Positions 12,384 through 23,851 of a stretch of 64,000 nt of DNA are shown in pieces (within the stretch, counting starts at the first letter, position 1; every line of letters begins with the position of its first letter). The translations under genes and the position numbers were made by a program. The DNA is from Phaseolus vulgaris. Its lineage: Eukaryota; Streptophyta; Magnoliopsida; Fabales; Fabaceae. Location of the stretch: the NCBI RefSeq assembly GCF_000499845.2, contig NC_023753.2, positions 3,928,791 through 3,992,790 of the forward strand. Reading direction: 5' to 3'. The notes below the pieces were generated by a model. That model was not told where the DNA came from. It saw only the letters and a list, made by a program, of their open reading frames with translations, and did not search any database.

Positions 12384-12879
12384 GTGTATCTCCTATATAT
12401 AACCTTAAATAAAACATTATTCAATATTGTTTGATAACATTTAAAAAATAATCTCATAAAAATATCTACCAACAATATTGACGAATATTCATCTATAAGG
12501 ATAATCTTTTTTTAGTATCAATATTATAAAAGATAGAGTACTTTCCCTTCACCACTTTTCTTCTATAAATTCTCATATACCAATAAACTTACAATAACAT
12601 TTAATATTTTTTTTTCATTTACTAGTTTTTTTTGAATGACCTTAATGATTTTTGTAATATGCTCTAATACTTGTATTTTCAGATTAAAAATATGTAATTA
12701 TTGTATGATGTTGAGTTAAAAAGAATACATTTTTAACATAATATGAGAAGGCCGAATAATACCGCATCTCTCACACAAAGAAAGTGTATTTTACACTTAC
12801 TTTTCATAAAATAATAGAAAAATAATGTAGCAAGTAGATATCTCAGAAAAAAGATATGTAATTTAGTATAAATATCATA

Positions 12880-13350
12880 AAACCAACCAAATATCAATAT
12901 TCATTTTATTATAATAAATGAATTTATTATTATTATTTCTATATAATATAAAGATACTTGTTAATATAGTAATTTTTTAACATATTGTTATATATTTCTT
13001 ATTTAGTCTCCTTATCAATAAATATATTAATTTTTGTATTTATTAATTACATTATTATTTACATTTATTAATTACTATACTAAGAAATATTAATTTAATT
13101 TTTATATGAATTATTCTAATAAATCATAAATTTATTAATTTATTTTTATTAATACTAATTTATAAATTTATTAATTGATATATTAATTTATATTTATTAT
13201 CAATTAATAATTATAATTCTATATTTATTAACTAGTGTATAATTTCTATTAAATCTAGTATAATCATAAATTATTTAATTTCTTATTATAAAATAAATAT
13301 ATATTGTCAAATTAATATATTAATAATACATAAATAATATTACATATATT
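12880..13350. repeat. Low-complexity AT-rich block
   Basis: Almost only A and T, built of overlapping words such as ATTTATTAATT. No ordered repeat unit. It may act as a matrix-attachment-like or simply relaxed region; nothing in the sequence decides this. Confidence 0.6.
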
Positions 13351-14410
13351 ATATGAGGAAGGATGTAGTCACTTCAAGAATAATTTTAATAAATATATTT
13401 TACTTTCTTCAAATCTGACTGTTAACTTTTTAATTACACTTGATTTAAAAAAGAGAAATATGAGAATGCGGAATAAATTTGTTAAAACTGTTGTTTTTGT
13501 ATTTGATTTGTCATCGATATGTATATTATATTATAATATTAATGGTATATAGATATATATTATATAACTATTACAAAAATAAAATTTATTAATATTTATT
13601 TAATTATAAATAATGATTAATGTATGAACTTATAGTAAATAAAAGAAAAATAGTTGAAGAAGAGTTTGAATGATAATTAACAATTACCATTGGTCCTGTT
13701 GGACTAAAATCACGGCCCGTAAGAGAATCTGGTCATTTTATCTTGGGCTTGTAAAGCATGGCCCGTAAAATATTGTCTAACATAAAGAAAATATCGAATT
13801 AAACAATTTAATAAATTAAAATTAGTTGATACATAATCTAACGGGTAGAAATTCTCTCTTATAATTAGTCTAATTTTTATTTTTTAATTTGTGAATTCTT
13901 GTTTATAAATGGAAGAGTTTATTTATTTTTCTTATTTTTCTATCTTAAAAGTTCTAACTAAAAAAAATTGTCCAAAAAAGTATTTCTACGAATTTACTTT
14001 TCGGAACTCTTCAAGGTTACAAAGGTATTTTTATGAATTAAGAAGAAAAATGGTTAATTTTTAAACAGTTTTTTTTTTTTTTTTATATTCTTCCAACTTT
14101 AATCCAAACATCCATCCAGCAATGAAACATATAATTTTTCTTGGTATACCTATGAGTGTACATATTCATGATTTTGGACACCTTCGTTTCGTATATAATT
14201 TGTCAACGTAATGAAGAGAAAGTTAATGCAGCTTTTTATATGTAGATCACTTACTGAAAATTTTGATATCTTCTAATTTGGTCTGGTACCATAATCACAT
14301 ATTAAGAGCAAAGATTATATAACTTCCTCGTTTAGGAGTAATAATAAAAAGAAATAAAAGACATAAAAAGGAAAATTAATTGGGACAGGTGGAAAACAAA
14401 GATTTAGTGA

Positions 14411-14417
14411 TATAAAA
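14411..14417 (+). promoter_or_regulatory. TATA box of AGL62-like gene 2
   Basis: TATAAAA begins 52 bases before the ATG at 14463, a spacing similar to the first MADS gene. This supports both genes having simple TATA promoters and short leaders. Motif-based inference. Confidence 0.6.
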
Positions 14418-14462
14418 CAGAGCAATGCGAAAAGGAGGTATTGTGTGTGTGTCTGTTGGAGC

Positions 14463-15134
14463 ATGTCGAAGATTAAAAAGTCTAGTTTGGGTCGTCAAAA
14501 GATCCCAATAGAGAAAATACCTAAGAAGAGTCATTTGCAAGTTACGTTCTCTAAACGTCGTTCAGGAGTGTTCAAGAAAGCGAGTGAACTTTGCACCCTT
14601 TGTGGAGTAGAGATCGCAATCGTGGTTTTCTCTCCTGCTGATAAGGCCTTCTCTTTTGGGCATCCAGAAGTTGAGTCCCTCATCGATCGCTACACCACAC
14701 GGAACCCTCCACAAGACTCCAGTGCGCACCACCTCGTTGAGGCTCATCGAAATGCGAATGTTCGTGATCTCAACATGCAACTCACTCAGGTTTTTAACCT
14801 CTTGGAGGTTGAAAAGAAGCGAGGGGATGATCTGGACCATGTCAGCAAAGCTAGGCAGAGGCAGTTTTGGTGGGAGGGCCCTGTTGATGAGCTTGGATTG
14901 CATGAGCTGCTCCAGCTAAAGGCCTCCATTGAAGAGCTCAAGAAGAACATAGAAAAACATGCCACCAAATTCATGATTGACCACTCTTCTGCTATATCTT
15001 CTTCTTCGTCAATTCTTGGACCTAATCATGGATTTGGTGCACTTGAACGGTATGATGCCTTTGATAACAAACCTGATGTTGGGATTGCACTTCCTAATGC
15101 CCATTATCTCTCCTTTCGAACTGGGTATCTTTGA
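14463..15134 (+). CDS. AGL62-like type I (M-alpha) MADS-box transcription factor, 223 aa
   Basis: A second single-exon MADS protein, paralogous to the gene at 757. Residues about 10-68 form the MADS domain, beginning LGRQKIPIEKI and including [20 protein letters not shown] and IVVFSPADKAFSFGHP. The region after it shares NVRDLNMQLTQV and a Trp pair with gene 1; residues about 150-170 are a charged helix. The C-terminus (SSSSS run, then a short tail) is unrelated to the Gln/His tail of gene 1. The ATG at 14463 is the first in the frame; the frame is open a few codons further up, but only from a GTG. No stop or frameshift is visible, so it looks functional. As in the family, it should bind CArG-like DNA as a dimer; a seed or gametophyte role is inferred from AGL62 relatives. 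Confidence 0.9.
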   Translation: MSKIKKSSLGRQKIPIEKIPKKSHLQVTFSKRRSGVFKKASELCTLCGVEIAIVVFSPADKAFSFGHPEVESLIDRYTTRNPPQDSSAHHLVEAHRNANVRDLNMQLTQVFNLLEVEKKRGDDLDHVSKARQRQFWWEGPVDELGLHELLQLKASIEELKKNIEKHATKFMIDHSSAISSSSSILGPNHGFGALERYDAFDNKPDVGIALPNAHYLSFRTGYL

Positions 15135-18100
15135 TCTTGTTCCATTCTTTTCGGATTACTGCTTTTGGATTCAGAGGGGTGAATCAGAAACACTGATAAG
15201 GCTTTGCTGATACAAAAAAAAAAACACTGTTGAAAATAATGTCCTTTATATCTAATTAATCAGGGGCTCTGGACAAGGGAATAAAACTTCACCTTTTCAT
15301 TTTGTTGTTCTTTAGATATATACAGATTTCATTATTCAAGATATTTGTCACTACATTTAAAAATAATTAAATGATTCTTCGTTGATCTTACTCGCTTGCC
15401 CTTGCTTGTTCACTAGTCTCTTTCTTCTTGAGTAAGGTGAGTTTTTCCCTTTCAAGAGCTTTTTTTTCAACAACACAAAATACCATTTTTTATTGCGAAT
15501 ATTCATTGAATGAGAAGATTAAACGTGTATAAGTACTACTCTTGAAGAAGAAAAGATGGAGATAGATGCAAAAGAAGACGGGTGGTGACTGATTCTTTGA
15601 GCTTATGAGTGGAGTTCGTTCTGTAAACTTTTTGTTCTCTCAATCTAAGAAACTCTCAAAGAAAAGGTTGCTTAATAGAGAGTTAATTTTAAACTAATCA
15701 AATCAAATTTAACCCTGAAAATATAATTTATTTAATTTTTGTTTAACTTATATTTGAATTATACATATTAACTAAAGTGTGCTTATATTCGAAGCAACCA
15801 TTTTAGTTTATTAACTATTTTCCTTTTAAAACCAAATATTCTTCAGATTCAAAAGTAACAACAGGAATTAGATTGAATTGACTTAAAATGATAGTAAAGA
15901 CCTAAAATTCATCCTTTAAATAACAAGATTTAAATCATGAAGTTTGATGAAGGACACCATATCTTGTAGATGATATATAAAAATATCAACATATCAGATT
16001 ATAAATGGTTAAATTTAAGTTAACTCTGAATCTCAAATCAAAAAGCATCAGTTTCATCTAACTTTTGTTACCTGTTTTAAAATAATGAAAAAAATGCAAT
16101 TTAAATATCCAAATAAAATGTGTTCAAGGGTTGGTTACAAATAAACTCTTATAAATTTGGTCTTTTGATTACTTTTTATTTATAATATTTTACATTTATG
16201 AAACTTTCAATTTCTCTTAAAAGAATTGGTAAAATAAATTATAGAAACAAAAAAAAATATCATTGAATCATGAGATTCGAATCAATGATACCAAATTTCA
16301 CCCATTTATAATTCATGTATAAATTTATACGAATTCATTTGAAATCTATTTCATTATATGAGTTTATAGTAATCCATATCCATAGAATCTTAACATATAA
16401 ACGGTGAACTTTAAGGTTTTAATAAAATATGAGGTATAATATTGAGGAATATGAATAAAGTGATTAAAATATAGAATGTTCTTCTGTAGAAGGAATAAAT
16501 ATGGCTGTTTCTTGGGCTAGGAGAAAGGGGGAAAGAAATGTAAAGAGATATGAATTAAATAAAAGTAAAAATAATGGGCAAAAGAAACTAACCATACTTT
16601 CCTTTAGTTTATCACACCATATTAAGTTTTAAAAAACTATTTCGAACTAAACTAAAAGCTAACTGAACTAAAAAAATAACAATATTTTTTATCATACCAA
16701 AATTAAGAAAAACAAAACTATTATAATGAAATAATTTAATGTATTTGAATTAAAAAAACATCACCTCACGAAATAGTTTAGTTACACACATGCTACATTG
16801 TATATCTTTCTAGAATTGGTTCCAAATTCTATCTCTCTATTTTAATTTTCACATAAAATTTGGACCTAACTTCTTCATTCTTCAGCTTTAAGTATGGTAC
16901 CAACCTCATATATGTATCAATCTCAATTATCGTAATAAACTAACCAATAGGCACATTATAAATAAAATAAGTTTTATTGAAAATTATTATTGTTATTTCT
17001 ATCTATCAAATCAAATTTCATATGAGATCATTTAATGAAGTAGAAAATCGTCCTATATTAGGAGTTTGGAGAAAATTGTCAATCATGGAAACATAAGTCT
17101 GTGTTAACATCTGGATAGAGAAAGAAAGGTCATTTTGAAGTTTATTGCTGTAAGAATAAACAGACAGCTAGCAACACAATGAATTAAAATTAAAATTTTT
17201 AATTCTTTATAAAATGGAAAAAAAAAATTACCTCTCTCTATTATCAATGTTTTCATTAAGATTCATAATATATAATCACCATTCTTTATCTTGTATATGC
17301 ATTTGAAAATTTTGCTTGTTCTACAAATGAAATAATAAATAACATAAAGAAACTAAGTATTTTACAACATAAATAAGGTATATAAATTTGGGAAGGATTA
17401 ATAATATAACGTTCTCTAACACAATTGCAAGATAACAAAAATTGAAGGTAAGAGTTGGGGTGATGTTACTTTGATACCTACACATTAAAACACATTCACG
17501 TCACAACCTAATAAACTATTATTTTAATCATATTTATTTTATTTTTTAATTTAAAATATTATTATTATATTTGGTTTTCAAATGCATGTTATATTATTTT
17601 TGAGTGTCAAAAAGAAACTTTTCCCTATAAGTTGCACCAAGATAGATCCTGGTTCATTTCACCAGCACACTAGCCCATAGAGTACAAGAAATACAATTAT
17701 TCCTAAATAAAATTACTACATATGAAAGATAGAAAAATAGATAAAAATATGAAGAAAAAAAATGTGTAGACTACTACACAACATTTATAAGGCAATAAAA
17801 ATCATATAAATTGATGACAATAAATTGAAATAATGTTAAGGTATTTTATTATTGTATAAATGATACGCCTCTAAATCATATTTTAATAAATTTTAATATT
17901 TTTATAATTATAGAAATTATAATTAAATAAGAAATAAATCAAAATATAAAATAAGAAACAGTTTAGTTGTTTTAAAAAAATTAGTTTGTGATTTTGGTAA
18001 AGAAATATTGAATGGCATTGGAGTTTAAACACTAACTAACATATTGGATTACAAATAATTGAACCACGAGTGATGCAATCCATGATGCTCTATTTAAATG

Positions 18101-18231
18101 CTAACTCAAACTATTTTTCAATAATACATTAAATTCAACTGTCTTCTGTTTTCCTTCGTGTTTTGTTTCCAATCATATCGTTTCTTTCTTTCCATTCAGG
18201 CTCTGTTAGTTTCTGGTGAAGCTTGCATGCC
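15135..18231. other. Intergenic region
   Basis: About 3 kb of AT-rich sequence between the second MADS gene and the UGT pseudogene. It holds the 3' flank of the MADS gene at its left and the 3' flank of the UGT at its right. No other gene, LTR or structured repeat recognised. Confidence 0.6.
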
Positions 18232-19440
18232 TCATGAAGCAGGGAAGTCTAAAGAGGACTGCGATGAACCACCCTCTTCCAAGGCCTTATGTGCCATCTC
18301 ACCAAGCTTCATCACCTTCCTTCTTACTTCCTTCCCCTCTTCTCCTTCCATAACCGCCCTCACCGTCTTCCTCAATGCTTCCCCTTTCACAAACCCTCTC
18401 ACCGACCCATCACTCGTTTCCACCCTCAAACCCACCTTAATCTCCTCCTCCACCATTCTCGCGTTTTCAAACTGCTCTGCACACAAGGGCCACGCCAAAA
18501 TAGGAACACCAGCACACACGCTCTCCAACACCGACTTCCACCCACAATGGCTTACAAACCCCTCCACACTCTCATGCATCAGTATCTCTCTCTGATCCAC
18601 CCACTCCCTCACCAACATCCCCCTCCCTTTCACTCTCTCCTCGAACCCACTCGGTAACTCTTGCTCATCCCCTTTCAACACCCACATGAAATTCACCGTC
18701 GACTGCTCCAACCCCTTCGCTATCTCCACCAACTGCTCAGACGAAACCTCAGCCTGAGACCCAAACGCCACGTACAGAACTGAACGTTTCTCTTCAAGCC
18801 TGTGGTCCAGCCACTGCACCCAAACCGATTTTTCGGGAGTTTTCTTTTCTGGACAAGCCAGACAAAGAGGCCCAACACACCATGACCGTAAAGGAATTTC
18901 TGCGTTCATGTAATCTACAAAGACAGGCTCAAGCTCGTAGAAGCTGTTCAAAATAATTGCCGTAACTATTTAACATTGCCGTATGCACTTTGTTTAAGAA
19001 CACATTGAACAAGCTGTGAGGATCTTTGTCTTGAAACGCTGGGTCGAAATCGTTCTTGCTGACTCTAATACCAGGGAACCGAGTCAGCGGTACCAACTCC
19101 TCCGGGTGGAGGGGTCCACTCAGGAGTCCAATCCGAAAGGCTTCTTGGATAAGGGCATGGGAGTAATTGGACATGCCGTCGAAGACGAACCTGTGGAAGC
19201 CGAACTTGGAAGCGGAGTCAAGGGTCCACCAGAGGAAGATGTCAGAGACCATGAAGGAGACAGGCGGAAGGAGTTGGAGCGCGAGTTCGAAGTGTGGCTT
19301 GATGAGGGACGTGGAGGTGGCGAAGGCGTGGAAGAGGGACGTGGAGGGAAGCTTGTCAGTGCTCTCAACGCCGACGGGGATTTCCGGCACGCTGCTGGGG
19401 AAAGGGAGGTCGATGACTGCTGCTGCGGTATCTTTGAGGT
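18232..19440 (-). pseudogene. UGT90A-like UDP-glycosyltransferase pseudogene, 3' part
   Basis: Family 1 plant glycosyltransferases move a sugar from a UDP-sugar to small molecules in the cytosol. This fragment holds the rest of the N-terminal domain (DTAAAVIDLPFP, GVESTDKLPS, SFMVSDIFLWWTLDSASKFG) and the C-terminal domain with the PSPG sugar-donor box (WVDQ... through ...HCGW... to ...CAEQ), ending at the stop at 18232. The sequence closely follows what I know of UGT90A proteins. Two lesions lie here: a one-base frameshift near 18944-18958 (the frame changes between SYGN and LNSFYELEP), and Lys instead of the conserved Asn after HCGW in the PSPG box (codon 18535-18537). The 5' part is at 23679-23851, cut off by the copia element. 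Confidence 0.9.
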
Positions 19441-19712
19441 TATTACAGTAAATGAAAGATGAATATTCCTTGTCTGATGTGATGCTAATGTAGCGTACGT
19501 AATCGCACGTAATCGTAATGAAGAAAGAGAGGTTTTGATGAGTAGAGAAAAATAAATATAAAAGAAACTTTTATTCAGTTGTATATTAGAGAGTAAAATA
19601 CATGGTGTATATATATATGAAAAAGATTAAGACCTAGCGGAAACAGAAAAGGAAAGTTGGGTCAAACAAACAAAGCCCAATAACTTAAAATAGAAAATTA
19701 AATATATTAACA
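19441..19712 (-). repeat. 3' terminal repeat of copia element 1, 272 bp
   Basis: On the minus strand it starts TGTTAATATATTT right after the purine tract and ends CTGTAATA at the target duplication. It has a TATATATATA stretch and a later AATAAAA, as expected of promoter and poly-A signals. It does not match the 122-bp repeat at the other end. Confidence 0.75.
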
Positions 19713-21106
19713 CCCCTCAAGCTGGGGAGTAGATATTTGTTAGGCCCAGCTTGGATTTGGGAGTAGAGAATTGTGCGGAAGCAAGGGACTTGATGAATAT
19801 GTCAGCAACTTGCATTGCAGAAGTAATGGGTAGTAGTTTGAGGAGACCCGAGTTAAGTTTTTCACGAACTAGGTGGCAATCAATTTCGATATGTTTGGTT
19901 CCTTTCATGAAAAACTTGATTGGAAGCTATTTGAAGGGCAGATTTGTTGTCACAGTACAGGGTTGCAGACTGGGAGAGAGGAAGATGTAGATCCTGAAGG
20001 AGGTAAGACAACCATTGTAACTCACATGTGGTGGTGGCAAGGGCTCTATACTCGGCTTCAGAGGAGCTGCGGGAGATAGTTGACTGCTTCTTTGATTTCC
20101 ATGATATTAGGGAGTCTCCGATGGAATATCCAGTGACAGATTTGCGTGTGGTAGGACATGTTGCCCAGTCAGAGTCACTAAAACCACAAAGGTGAAGTGA
20201 ACTAGTGTGAGAAAAATATAGTCCTTCACCAGGGGTGCCCTTGAGGTAACGCAAAAGACGTGAGACAGCTTGCTGATGATGAGTTGTGGGTGCATATATC
20301 AATTGGCTTAAATTGTGGACAGCGAAGGCGATGTCTGGTCGCGTGTTGGTTAAGTAAATTAGACGTCCAAGGAGTCTTTTGTATTGAGAAGTGGCATCAA
20401 CATCGAGAGGTGTGCCTTGGTCGGGAGAGAGACGGGAGGTGTGAGTCATAGGAGTGGCCACAGGTGCAGAGTCAAGCATGCCAGTTTCTTGAAGGAGATC
20501 AAGAGTATACTTGCGTTGACTTAAATGAAGACCAGTACTGTTGCGAGCAATTTCCAGTCCCAAAAAGTAAGTGAGATTACCTAAATTTTTTTATCTTGAA
20601 GTGATGGTGAAGGGATGCAGTAATTGTATTGATTTCCTCCGTGTCATCACCAGTTAAGAGCAAGTCATCAACATAAATAAGAATAACAGTGAGTTTATCA
20701 TTATTATATTTAAGAAAAAGAGAGTGATCAGCAACAAAAATAGAGTAATTATTTGATAAAAGAAAAGTAGAAAGTTTGGCGTACCATTGACGACCAGCTT
20801 GACGAAGGCCATACAAAGACCGTTGAAGCTTGCAAACATGCTGGGGAGAAGGAAGAGAGAGGCCAGGTGGGGGGTCATGTATATCTCTTCATGGAGATCA
20901 CCATGAAGAAATGCATTATTGACATCAAGTTGTTTTAAAATCCACTTTTTGGTAGTGGCAATAGCAAGTAGAAGGCGGAGGGTAGTGAGTTTAGCAACAG
21001 GTGCAAAAGTGTCTAAGAAATCAAGTCCTTCAAGTTGGGTAAACCCTTTGGCAACAACTCTAGCTTTGTGGCGCTCAACAGTGCCATCAGAATGGTATTT
21101 GATTTT
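19713..21106 (-). pseudogene. Copia reverse transcriptase-RNase H remnant
   Basis: Continuation of the pol region in several broken frames. 20577-20816 carries the RT active site YVDD; 19880-20563 holds the RT end and the RNase H domain (SDSDWA, SSSEAEYRA, CDNKSA). Visible lesions are the nonsense codon at 21107, a frameshift near 20870, a stop at 20577 and a frameshift near 19900. The purine-rich tract lies at the end, next to the 3' terminal repeat. Confidence 0.85.
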
Positions 21107-23425
21107 TTATACCCATTTACAACCAATAGTTTTCTTTCCTGAAGGGAGAGGGGTAAGTTGCCAAGTATGGTTAGCAGCAAGAGCTTGAAGCTCATCTTGC
21201 ATGGCAGATTGCCAAGAAGCATGTTTGGAGACTTCGTTATATGTCCGAGGTTCAGGATGAGAATTGATAGAGGAAATAACATTTCTAAAATTGGAAGATA
21301 AGGAATTGTAAGACAAGTAATTATGAATAGGATATCTACTACTTACAGTGTTGGTTGCAGTGTGGAAATCTGCAAGATAGGCAAGTTGTCGGTGAGGACG
21401 AGCTGATCTTCTTGGAAATTGAGGTGAAATGCTTCCTGGAGATGCAAGCGGTGATAATTCTGATGGAGGTGCAATGTTGGATGCAGGAGCAGAGGCACTG
21501 TTTGTTGGAAGATCATAGGATAATGAGGCTGGTAGAGGAACAGTATTGGGTGCAGGAGTAGAGGCACATGGCTCGACAGGAGGTGCAGTATCAGAAAAAA
21601 AATCAAAAGCAGAATTATATGCATTAGAAATAGGGAGAGAAAAAGTGTTAGGGTCCTTAGGCAAGCCACTGTCCAATTTATATGGAAAGTGGTTTTCATG
21701 AAAGATTACATGTCTTGATATCTCTATGCTATGAAACTTTAAATTTAAGATAATATAACCTTTTGTATTTTGCGGGAAGCCAAGAAAAATACCTTTGATA
21801 GATCTATCATCTAATTTTTTACTAGCATAACAGAGACAACCAAACACTTTTAGAAAGGAAATGTCATATGGTTTTCCAAACAACTTTTCATGAGGAGTGA
21901 TGTTATCAAGTAATGGAGTAGGAATAACATTTATTAAGAAAACAACATGATTTACAGCAAATTCCCAAAAAATAGGAGGAAGATTTGCTTGAAAAAGTAA
22001 AGCCCGGGTTACATTTAGTATGTGTTGATGTTTACGTTCTACAATGCCATTTTGTTGTGGTGTTTCAACACAAGATTTTTTATGTATAATTCCCTTTGAA
22101 GCATAAAAATTTGACATAGCAAACTCAACACCATTGTCAGTATGAATCGTTTTGATATTAGTTTTGAAATGATTTTGAACGAAAACAGTGAAGTTAATGA
22201 TGTGTTGACGCACTTCAGATTTGTTATGCAGCAGAATAACCCAAGTATAACGTGAGTAATCATCAACAATAGTCAAGAAATAATGAAAACCTTGCATAGA
22301 AATTATGGAACATGGTCCCCAAATATCAAAGTGTACAAGATAAAAAATAGCAGAGGTAACAATATTACTTAAAGTGAAAGGAAGTTTTCTCTGTTTTGCA
22401 CGACTACAAGTGTCACATACATGATGAGTATCAACAGTAATAAAAGAGTATTGTTTGCTTAAGACATGTAATCTTTCATGTGAAGGGTGTCCTAGTCTAT
22501 AATGCCATAGTGTTTTGTCTATGATATTGCAATTAATAAAAGGAGCAATACAATGCGGTTTAGAATGACTAGAAGCAGGCAAGGTAGTGACAAGGTATAA
22601 GCCAGCGGTGGCTTTAACTGTACCAATCGTCTCTTGAGTGAGATTGTCTTGTATAATGCAGTGGGTTGAAGTGAAAGTTAAAGTGCATTTAAGTTGGTGT
22701 GTGAGTTTAGAAACAGATATTAAGTTTAATTGAAAATGAGGCACGTATAACACATCAGACAAATAAAACTGATCAGAAAAACGTACTAAACCAGAATATG
22801 TGGCATAAACAATTTGGCCATTTGGAAGACTAATTAAGACAGGTTTAATTTTAGTATAAGTAGTAAAAACGTTGAAATTGTGACAAACATGATCAGTGGC
22901 ACCAGAATCAATAATCCAAGATTCTTTTATAGAACATAGTGAAGAGAGAAACTTACATGTTGAAGAATGCTCAGTATTGGGGATTTCATCCGTAGAGATG
23001 GTGCCGACTTGATTAATTTGAGTGTGAGGGGCAGGATCCTCAAGGTTTTGCTGACGCAAAATGTTGGTAAGGAATTGGCACTGTTGTGATGTAAGTTGAA
23101 TCCCCTTTACATCCTGTTCTTTAGGAAAAAGCTCAGAAAAAGTGTCAGTAGTAATCATATTATTGGCTTGGGATGTCCAATTGGTGAATTTGTAGCCAGG
23201 AGGGAACTCATGCTTTTTATAACAGGTGTCAACAGTGTGGCCAAGACGATTACAAAAACTGCAGACTTTTCTAGTAAAAGAAAACTTTGAGGTTTTAACA
23301 TTACCAGAAGGAAAACCCACTTTGCGAAAACAAACAGCCTCAGTATGACCATATTTACCACAAAAATTGCATGTAATAGTGTGACTACTATTAAGACTAT
23401 GAAGCTTAGGGTTTTCATTAAACAT
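21107..23425 (-). pseudogene. Copia gag-protease-integrase remnant
   Basis: An open frame of 772 codons. It starts with two CX2CX4HX4C zinc knuckles (gag C-terminus), then the protease motif DSGATDH, a GAG-pre-integrase segment (LWHYRLGH), the integrase core (D of HFDIWG, D of HTDNG, E of NGIVERKH, a DDE-type triad), a Ser/Pro/Ala-rich linker and the first residues of the reverse transcriptase (GCKWV). A TAA stop follows within what should be RT; the reading continues in the same frame after it. The gag capsid domain is absent at the front. Confidence 0.88.
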
Positions 23426-23544
23426 TGCCTAAAAGATTTTTAAAACCAATCAAGATTTTGAAAGAGAACAGGAAAAAAAACCAAGAACAGCAAAGAGGGA
23501 AATAAAAATAAGAGAGAAGCGCAGCAGAACTCTTCATTCGAAGA

Positions 23545-23556
23545 GCTCTGATACCA
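23545..23556 (-). other. Primer binding site of copia element 1
   Basis: TGGTATCAGAGC on the minus strand directly follows the 5' terminal repeat. It is the usual plant copia primer site, complementary to the 3' end of initiator methionine tRNA. Confidence 0.85.
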
Positions 23557-23678
23557 TATTACGAAGTGGACTTTAAGCCTAACTCAACCCCATAAAATCG
23601 GTTAAATGGGATGAGGTTTGCACCCACTTATATACTATGAAAGACTCTAATCTATAGTCGATATGGGATCTCCAACAG
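23557..23678 (-). repeat. 5' terminal repeat of copia element 1, 122 bp
   Basis: Begins TGTTGGAGATCCC on the minus strand and ends CGTAATA immediately before the primer binding site. It contains GTATATAAGTGGGTGCAAACC, and resembles short LTRs that I know to be common in legume genomes. It shares only about four bases at the start and six at the end with the 3' terminal repeat. Confidence 0.75.
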
Positions 23679-23851
23679 AGGTTATGAGAGATGAAGAGGC
23701 AATTTGCGTGGGTGGTAAAGACGGTGACCGCCACGTTACGACGGAGGAGGAGGCGGGCGAAGTTGAGAAGGGGTAAGGTGTGGCCTATGGACATAAATGA
23801 AAATATGACAGCGTGGAGCGTGGAAGAGGACCCTTCAGACTGAGACTCCAT
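23679..23851 (-). pseudogene. UGT90A-like UDP-glycosyltransferase pseudogene, 5' part
   Basis: This holds the first 57 codons: a start at 23851 (MESQSEGS), then SFMSIGHTLPLLNFARLLLRR, which contains the GH motif bearing the family's catalytic histidine, and ends at SHNL. The next codons of the gene lie at 19440 and below. The five bases 23679-23683 and 19436-19440 are the same (GAGGT on +), the target duplication; without the insert and one copy of it the frame reads on directly as SHNL-KDT. The ATG at 23851 was preferred over the one at 23905 because family members begin shortly before this motif. A premature end after SHNLC makes a functional enzyme impossible. Confidence 0.88.

Larger units (their letters stand above)
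11521..14410. other. Very AT-rich intergenic region before AGL62-like gene 2
   Basis: About 2.9 kb without a recognisable gene. Part of it (about 12880-13350) is nearly pure A/T with many TATTAATT-type words. It also contains the 16-base tandem repeat at 12321. The last 200 bases are the promoter side of the second MADS gene. Confidence 0.6.
19441..23678 (-). mobile_element. Ty1/copia retrotransposon inserted in the UGT gene
   Basis: A 4,238-bp insertion flanked by the 5-bp duplication GAGGT (19436-19440, 23679-23683). Reading on the minus strand: 5' terminal repeat (23678-23557), primer binding site TGGTATCAGAGC (23556-23545, initiator-Met tRNA type), a short leader, gag zinc knuckles, protease, integrase, reverse transcriptase, RNase H, a purine tract just before 19712, and a 3' terminal repeat (19712-19441). 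Domain order PR-IN-RT-RH defines copia. The capsid part of gag is missing: only about 130 bases separate the primer site from the zinc knuckles. Frames are broken several times, so it is dead. The two terminal repeats differ in length and sequence (see findings). Confidence 0.92.

Noticed and set aside
14445..14462. Six-codon extension of the second MADS protein
   Set aside because: It would start from GTG, not used in plants; the first ATG is at 14463.
18158..19462. Plus-strand open frames over the UGT pseudogene
   Set aside because: Antisense shadows of the UGT coding sequence; no family resemblance.
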